From Parvularculaceae bacterium (GTDB lineage Bacteria; Pseudomonadota; Alphaproteobacteria; Caulobacterales; Parvularculaceae), in assembly GCA_021776465.1 (NCBI GenBank), contig JAJFFU010000122.1, positions 1 to 53,167 of the forward strand: a DNA stretch of 53,167 bases, in the 5' to 3' direction. The notes beneath the pieces are model-generated. The model was not told where the DNA came from, did not search any database, and saw nothing but the letters and a program-made list of their open reading frames with translations. The position numbers were made by a program, and so were the translations under genes. Below, piece after piece: positions 47,848-53,167 of this stretch (the stretch's first letter is position 1; every line of letters starts with the position of its first letter).

Positions 47848-48828
47848 ATGTTTCTCAAACTTGTCCCTGAAAGCACAAATATACCGTTCGTCAAAGTCCG
47901 GTTCATCGCCATGCTGTTTTCGGCGGCGCTGATCGTTGGGTCGTTCTTTGCGCTGTTCACCATTGGTCTCAATTTCGGCATCGATTTCCGCGGCGGCGTG
48001 ACGATTGAAGTTACCGATTCCGAACCGATAGAACTCGACGCCGTACGAAACGCGGTTGGCGAACTCGGGCTTGGCAATGTGAATGTACAGGCCATTCAGG
48101 ATTTTGCAGGGTCAGAAGAGGCCGTGGTTGTTTATGTTGAACAGCAGGACGTTTCAGTTGTCGACGACGATGAAGACGCCAATACAGCCAGTGAAAATGC
48201 GCAGCAAGAAGCGCGGGGCGCCGTCGAAGGCGCATTGCGCGAGCTTCTTGGCGAAGGCATGCAGATCAGGAAAGTCGATGTTGTCGGCCCGACCGTCTCC
48301 GGCGAGTTGATCCAGAAAGGCATTACGGCCGTTATTCTCGCGATTGCGATGATGCTGATCTATATCTGGCTGCGTTTTGAATGGCAGTTTTCGCTCGGCG
48401 CGATTGTCGCGCTCGTCCATGATGTCATCATCACCATGGGCATGTTCGCCGTTACGCAGTTGAAATTCGAACTCGCCATTATCGCCGCGATCCTGACCAT
48501 CGTCGGCTATTCCATGAACGATACGGTTGTTGTCTATGACCGCGTTCGGGAAAATCTGCGCAAGTTTAAATCAAAGCCGTTGGGCGATATTCTTGACCTT
48601 TCGATCAACGATACGTTGGCGCGAACGGTCATGACGTCTGTTACGACGTTACTGGCTTTGATTTCGTTGGCGATTTTTGGCGGTGAAGTGCTGCGCGGTT
48701 TCACCCTCGCGATGATCTGGGGGATCGTGATCGGCACCTATTCATCGATCTTTGTCGCGTCGCCGTTTCTTCTTGCGACAGGCGTCAAGCGCGATTGGTC
48801 AAAACAGCCAGCCGCCGCGACGCCGTAA
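47848..48828 (+). CDS. secF: Protein translocase subunit SecF
   Basis: A 326-residue membrane protein. The F-G-I-D-F-R-G-G-V segment after the first helix (about 41-49) and the motif Y-S-M-N-D-T-V-V-V-Y-D-R-V-R-E-N (about 220-235) are diagnostic. Six helices are visible. The periplasmic loop has an acidic insertion (D-V-S-V-V-D-D-D-E-D, about 100-109) not seen in all SecF. The start at 47848 gives a typical N-terminus (M-F-L-K-L-V-P). It ends exactly before the convergent gene at 48829. Confidence 0.95.
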   Translation: MFLKLVPESTNIPFVKVRFIAMLFSAALIVGSFFALFTIGLNFGIDFRGGVTIEVTDSEPIELDAVRNAVGELGLGNVNVQAIQDFAGSEEAVVVYVEQQDVSVVDDDEDANTASENAQQEARGAVEGALRELLGEGMQIRKVDVVGPTVSGELIQKGITAVILAIAMMLIYIWLRFEWQFSLGAIVALVHDVIITMGMFAVTQLKFELAIIAAILTIVGYSMNDTVVVYDRVRENLRKFKSKPLGDILDLSINDTLARTVMTSVTTLLALISLAIFGGEVLRGFTLAMIWGIVIGTYSSIFVASPFLLATGVKRDWSKQPAAATP

Positions 48829-49452
48829 TTATCGAAGAACGCGTTTGACTTTGTACTTCGCGTCGCGCTTTCCGTATTGCACGGTCCAGCTTCCTAAAAT
48901 GCCCGGCGTTATCCGGGCGATATCGCCGGCGCGCGGTTTTGCGCCAACGGCGGCGGCAAACTCACGCCAGACTTCGCCATTTTCAAGTTGCACATTTCGG
49001 ATTTTATAACCGGTCGTAAACACGCGGACGATTTTGCTTTCATAGGCTACGCGCTGAACTTCACGGTCCCGCTCACCGGCCTTGCGCCGTAAATCTTCGG
49101 CCTCAGCTTTTGACAGCACGACATAATCATCGCCTGGCGCTGGCGGCGCAGCGGCGACAGGCGGCGTAGGCGCTGAGGCGGGCGCGGTCGGCGCGCTCAC
49201 ATCGGCGGCGGATTTTTGCACAGGCGCCGGCTGGGGCGCGTTGGCGTTGCGGCTCGACATAGCTGCATCGAAGCAGGCAAGGCGGTCGGCATTGTCGGTC
49301 AGGTTGGCGCAGGCTTCAAACGGATCCTGTACGGATGAGGCGCTTTGCTGGAAGGCTTGGAGCGGCGAGGCGCAAAAAACTGTTGACGACCCAAGTATAA
49401 CGAGGAGCGTCGAAGTTCTGCGATTAGATCGTATTACGCGATTATCTGCCAT
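48829..49452 (-). CDS. Exported protein with C-x5-D-x2-R-L-x-C-F-D motif
   Basis: A 207-residue protein with a signal peptide (T-S-T-L-L-V-I-L-G-S-S-T-V-F-C-A). The mature start F-E-A-C-A-N-L-T-D-N-A-D-R-L-A-C-F-D-A-A is a disulfide motif found at the beginning of many small secreted proteobacterial proteins. A Pro/Ala-rich linker follows, then a C-terminal domain (Y-E-S-K-I-V-R-V-F-T-T ... V-K-R-V-L). I do not know its function. ATG 49452 with GGCGGGG upstream is preferred over one 9 codons earlier. Confidence 0.72.
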   Translation of the reverse strand: MADNRVIRSNRRTSTLLVILGSSTVFCASPLQAFQQSASSVQDPFEACANLTDNADRLACFDAAMSSRNANAPQPAPVQKSAADVSAPTAPASAPTPPVAAAPPAPGDDYVVLSKAEAEDLRRKAGERDREVQRVAYESKIVRVFTTGYKIRNVQLENGEVWREFAAAVGAKPRAGDIARITPGILGSWTVQYGKRDAKYKVKRVLR

Positions 49453-49823
49453 TTTTACCCCGCCTTTAAGCCACCCCAACCAAATTGGGTCTTTGGCTAT
49501 ATCAACAATGCCGCCAAATGCGCCCGGATCATCAGCGCAGCACGATTTTCATAATCGACAATGGGGAAACTGGCAATCAGCGCAAGGGCGCTCGATTATG
49601 GTTAACCGCATGATGTATTTACGCAACATTGAAAACCGATTGCTTCACTGAACGACCTCGGGCGTTTGACATGACAATAGTGTGATGAAAGGATTTCAAT
49701 CAAATTCGGGGGTGCGCGATCAATGTTGCCGGTTCACCGGCGGCGACCATGGTCCGCCAGGCCGGGTTTCGGGGCGGAGGGTATGCCGTCCTAATTTTTG
49801 GGCAACTATTGGGCAGACTTAAA
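49453..49823. other. Intergenic region before the large TonB receptor
   Basis: About 370 bp with no supportable gene. It must contain the promoter of the receptor at 49824 and of the minus-strand gene at 49452. A TTGACA hexamer lies at 49666-49671, but no matching -10 box is clear. A short inverted repeat (CCAAA-TTGGG) is near 49490. Confidence 0.35.
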
Positions 49824-52800
49824 ATGATCAACAAACTGAATCCGGACTCCGCGCATTTGCGCGGTTTCCTCGCTACGAGTGCCTCCATTTTCGCGCTTGG
49901 TTTAGGCGCATCTGCGATGGCGCAACCTGACGACGCGCCTATTCCTATCGATGTTATTGACGAAGACGATATTCCCGATGCGGATGAAGACAGAATTGTC
50001 GTCACCGGTTCGCGGATCCGAAAGAATTCATTCACGTCAACATCGCCACTGCAGACGATCGATGCGGAAACGGTCGCTGATCTCGGATTGATCGATATCC
50101 AGGATGTCTTGCAGAACACAACGGTTGTTCAGGGCGTTCAGCTCGATCAGCAATTCAACGCAAACTTTGTTTCCAATGCGGGTCCCGGCGGTTCGGCTGT
50201 TTCCCTGCGTGGTCTCGGCGCCGACAGAACGCTTCTGTTGATTAACGGTCGCCGCGTCGCGCCGGCCGGCATTGAGGGTGCGCCGTCCTTCCCGGACACC
50301 TCGATCCTGCCTTCATCAATGTTGCAACGTATCGACATTCTGCTTGATGGCGCATCGTCCGTTTACGGTTCTGACGCCGTTGCAGGCGTTGTGAACGTCA
50401 TTTTGCGGGACGAATTCGAAGGCGTCCAACTCGACGCATTCCGCACCGCGCCGTTTGAAAACGCCGCCGGCACCGAGCAACGCTATTCCATCATGATCGG
50501 CGATACCGGTGAACGCGGCAGCTTCATCGTTGCAGCGGAATATCTTCACTTTGAAGAAGTGAACGGCAATGATCGCGACTGGATGTTTGCCACAGACTTC
50601 GGTCCGGACGCGTTTCTTCTTCCGGGCGGCGGCACGCGAGAGCTCGCTGGTCCTGTCGATTTTGCACCGTTCGATGCTGATGGAGATGGAACAAGCGATT
50701 CGGTCCGCCGCCAGTTCGGCGACTTGACCCGTTCGCAGCAATTTGCAGCGTTTCCGTTTGGCGGGGTTTTGACCCCGCGTCCGGGGACGGCGAACCCTGC
50801 GTTCGGCGTGTTCGGTAATTTCGAAAACTGGGATGGCGACGGCGACCAGCTTGACGGTCCAGCGGCGCTGATTCGTCAGGGCGATCAGTTCATTCCGGAA
50901 TTCCAGCGCTTCAACGTATACGCCACCTCGAAATACGATTTGAGCGATTGGGTTGAGGGAACGGAAGCGTTCTTCGAATTCAATATGAGCAACCGTCAAT
51001 CCAAGTCGGAAAGCTCGCAAGCTGAAACGCTTGATGTTCAGGTAACAACAAGCAACTTGTTCAGCCCGTTCACGGCGTTTGGACAAACGGCGAATATCAC
51101 GTTCCGTCCGTTCCAGCCGTTTCAGGACGAGAACAATACAGAGCTCACGCAATACCGTTTATTCGCTGGTTTGCGCGGTGATCTCGGTTTCGGAAAACTT
51201 CCTGATTGGGAATATGAACTCTACGGCGGATATACGCGCTCGCAGGGTTTCTCGGAACGCACGGGCCTGCGCGAAGTAGAGTTTTTGCGCTCTCTCGAGC
51301 ATGAACTTGACGGTAATGGCAACATCGTTTGTACGGAACCAATTGCCAACCCGACAGCGCCGTTGGCAAGCACAGAGACGTTAGAACCGTGTATTCCATT
51401 CAATGCCTTCGATCCGGGCCTGACGCCTCTGGACGGGTCAAGACCGCAGATCACGGGCGCCAACGATCCGCGCGTTATCGATTATCTGCGCGGTGTGCGG
51501 ACGATCGACACCTTTGTCGACGAAGCGATTATCTCCGGTTACTTCACGGGCCCAATCTTCGACTTGCCCGCGGGTCCGGTGCAATTGCTACTTGGCGGTG
51601 AAGCCAGAGAAACAGCTCTGGAAACACGCGCTGACGACGTAGCAGCGCGCGGCCTTCTTTCCGGCTTCTTCCTTGACCGTCCGTCCAATGGCGACGTTCA
51701 TGTCTGGGAACTGTTCGGTGAGATCTTCATTCCGGTCTTCAAGGACTCGCCGCTCGGCCAGAACCTTGAACTGGAAGGCGCTGGTCGTTTCACCAACCAT
51801 GAGTTCTACGGCTCGAACTTCACCTATTCGGGTAAAATGAGCTATAGCCCGGTCGATTTCTTTACGATCAAATCAACGGTTGGTTCATCGTTCCGGGCGC
51901 CTGGGTTGCGCGAACTCTTCCTGGAGGGCCAGTCGGGCTTCCAGAACGTGGCTGACCCTTGTGTCGTGCCTGGCCTCGCCCAGACCGATACGGATATGGA
52001 CGGTGTTACCGATACTTATTCGCCAGGCGCGCCAAATGCGGATGGCACATTCGCCAACGACCGGCGTGATCCGCAAACCTTAGCGAACTGTGTGGCGGAG
52101 GGTATTGACCCTGTCATGCTCGGTCTCGGCATCACGCCGGGTTCCGCGGAAGTCTTCCGCGCCGGTAACATTGGTCTTGATCCGGAAACGTCGTTCGCCT
52201 TCTCCGGCGGCATCGTTTTCGAACAGCCGTTTACCGATGCGTTCGATCTTCGGTTCAGCGCCACCTACTGGGACATCAAGGTCAAAGGCTCGGTCCTGAC
52301 CCCGACGGCCCAGTTCCTGGTGGACTCCTGCTACACGTCGGCAAACTTCCCGAACGATCCGTTCTGTACGCGCCGTGTGCGTGATCCGAACGATATGTTC
52401 CTGTCGGAAATTGATGCGACGCCGTTCAACATTGCTGAAGACAAAGCGTCCGGCATCGACATCAACATGTCCTACAATCAGGACTTCACTCTTGGCGGCG
52501 AGGCGTTCAGCGTCGCACTCGATACGGTCTCGACCTTGTCGCGGCGCGTGAATGATCTGACGATCCTTCCTGGCGCACCGGCGGTGTTCGATGAAGATGC
52601 AGGTGAAATCGGACTGCCAAGATGGCGTTCGACAGCGACTGCCCGCGTCAACTGGGAAGACTTCACGCTGTTCTGGCAGGCTCGCCATATCGGCAAGCAA
52701 GTCGATGAGTTGGAAGAGCGGCCCGCGAACTGTTTCGATCCAACGATGAATATCGACTTTGCACGTTGTTACACCGTGCCGCATACGGTGTTCCACGACA

Positions 52801-52985
52801 CGTCTGTTGCTTGGCGGAAAGAGTCCTTCACGATCCGTGTCGGCCTCAACAACGTCTTTGACAAAGCGCCGCCGCAAGTGGACGAAGATGTAGGCGGAAC
52901 GCTCAACTCACGGTCTGTGCCACTCGGCGTTGGCTACGACCTTCTCGGACGTCGCGTCTTCTTCAACGTGACAGCAAACTTCTAA
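49824..52985 (+). CDS. Large TonB-dependent receptor
   Basis: A 1053-residue outer membrane receptor. A signal peptide (A-S-I-F-A-L-G-L-G-A-S-A-M-A-Q) leads to a TonB-box-like D-R-I-V-V-T-G-S-R-I (about 55-64), the plug (S-P-L-Q-T-I-D-A-E-T-V ... R-I-D-I-L-L-D-G-A-S-S-V-Y-G-S-D-A-V-A-G-V-V-N-V-I) and a long barrel ending in the expected aromatic residue (V-T-A-N-F). Two loops hold the calcium-loop pattern D-x-D-x-D-G-x-x-D (about 284-292 and 721-729), and W-D-G-D-G-D-Q is similar. Receptors of this size are common in Caulobacterales and relatives and take up oligosaccharides or peptides. The ligand is unknown. A strong terminator follows. Confidence 0.92.
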   Translation: MINKLNPDSAHLRGFLATSASIFALGLGASAMAQPDDAPIPIDVIDEDDIPDADEDRIVVTGSRIRKNSFTSTSPLQTIDAETVADLGLIDIQDVLQNTTVVQGVQLDQQFNANFVSNAGPGGSAVSLRGLGADRTLLLINGRRVAPAGIEGAPSFPDTSILPSSMLQRIDILLDGASSVYGSDAVAGVVNVILRDEFEGVQLDAFRTAPFENAAGTEQRYSIMIGDTGERGSFIVAAEYLHFEEVNGNDRDWMFATDFGPDAFLLPGGGTRELAGPVDFAPFDADGDGTSDSVRRQFGDLTRSQQFAAFPFGGVLTPRPGTANPAFGVFGNFENWDGDGDQLDGPAALIRQGDQFIPEFQRFNVYATSKYDLSDWVEGTEAFFEFNMSNRQSKSESSQAETLDVQVTTSNLFSPFTAFGQTANITFRPFQPFQDENNTELTQYRLFAGLRGDLGFGKLPDWEYELYGGYTRSQGFSERTGLREVEFLRSLEHELDGNGNIVCTEPIANPTAPLASTETLEPCIPFNAFDPGLTPLDGSRPQITGANDPRVIDYLRGVRTIDTFVDEAIISGYFTGPIFDLPAGPVQLLLGGEARETALETRADDVAARGLLSGFFLDRPSNGDVHVWELFGEIFIPVFKDSPLGQNLELEGAGRFTNHEFYGSNFTYSGKMSYSPVDFFTIKSTVGSSFRAPGLRELFLEGQSGFQNVADPCVVPGLAQTDTDMDGVTDTYSPGAPNADGTFANDRRDPQTLANCVAEGIDPVMLGLGITPGSAEVFRAGNIGLDPETSFAFSGGIVFEQPFTDAFDLRFSATYWDIKVKGSVLTPTAQFLVDSCYTSANFPNDPFCTRRVRDPNDMFLSEIDATPFNIAEDKASGIDINMSYNQDFTLGGEAFSVALDTVSTLSRRVNDLTILPGAPAVFDEDAGEIGLPRWRSTATARVNWEDFTLFWQARHIGKQVDELEERPANCFDPTMNIDFARCYTVPHTVFHDTSVAWRKESFTIRVGLNNVFDKAPPQVDEDVGGTLNSRSVPLGVGYDLLGRRVFFNVTANF

Positions 52986-53012
52986 ACGCAACTCTTTTTG
53001 CGAAAATAATAG

Positions 53013-53042
53013 ACCGGGGCGGATTACCGCCCCGGTTTTTTT
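53013..53042 (+). terminator. Intrinsic terminator after the TonB receptor gene
   Basis: A perfect 10-bp inverted repeat (ACCGGGGCGG 53013-53022 with CCGCCCCGGT 53027-53036) has a 4-base loop and is followed by six more T. It lies 27 bp after the receptor stop codon. The remaining 125 bp to the window end show no supportable gene. Confidence 0.92.
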
Positions 53043-53167
53043 ATGACGGGCATCCTGCCGCGTCCTCTCTGTTTTCGTGGTCATAAACAGACAAATGCGC
53101 CGTATTCCGGGCTATCCGCCCCGTGTGCGGGAAAACTCAAACGCTCGCCGGCGGTAAAAGTCGGCGC

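Overview
The window looks like the chromosome of an alphaproteobacterium. The evidence is the rplU-rpmA pair with an alphaproteobacterial-type promoter, an L21 protein with a C-terminal Ala/Lys linker plus helix-hairpin-helix tail, a yajC-secD-secF run, large TonB-dependent receptors, and a GC-rich codon bias. A Parvularcula- or Hyphomonas-like marine lineage would fit, but the genus cannot be decided from this sequence alone.

Layout. (1) 114-4599 is core chromosome on the minus strand: an exported beta-helix protein, a DsbA/FrnE-type oxidoreductase, a DUF2855 protein, a GNAT acetyltransferase, then rpmA and rplU with a terminator and a recognisable promoter. (2) 4624-25217 is a genomic island of about 20.6 kb inserted into the 3' end of a tRNA-Ser(CGA) gene. 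It is bounded by a perfect 17-bp direct repeat that contains the encoded CCA. (3) 25467-53042 is core chromosome again: DUF302 lipoprotein, trxB, panE, an FAH-family hydrolase, two TonB-dependent receptors, queG, a GST, cysQ, a UDP-sugar pair (UDP-glucose dehydrogenase and UDP-glucuronate epimerase), an MFS transporter and yajC-secD-secF.

Inside the island, the left end carries a complete P4-type tyrosine integrase, a hypothetical protein and an AlpA-type regulator. Next comes a non-coding stretch with two different repeat arrays, each phased at about 11 bp, and then a decayed IS66-family remnant. The centre is the most unusual cargo, a redox gene cluster at 9228-16176. It contains three separate Rieske [2Fe-2S] fusions: Rieske + ThDP-dependent oxidase/synthase, Rieske + FMN/3Fe-4S glutamate-synthase-like domain, and haem-binding ferric-reductase-like membrane domain + Rieske. 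With them are two tiny membrane proteins, a membrane-anchored protein with a conserved-looking Cys/His motif, and two RidA-type imine hydrolases, one with a divergent C-terminus. I infer that these form one membrane-linked electron-transfer pathway acting on imines or amino-group chemistry. The substrate is unknown and I know of no described system with this combination. A CPA1 cation/proton antiporter follows.

The right part of the island is visibly AT-richer and carries a second, minimal tyrosine recombinase and a secreted-protease group: an Asp-zincin M35-like metalloprotease, an unknown exported protein, a subtilisin-like S8 protease and a trypsin-like S1 protease with an extra C-terminal region. 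The different base composition and the second recombinase suggest the island was assembled in more than one step.
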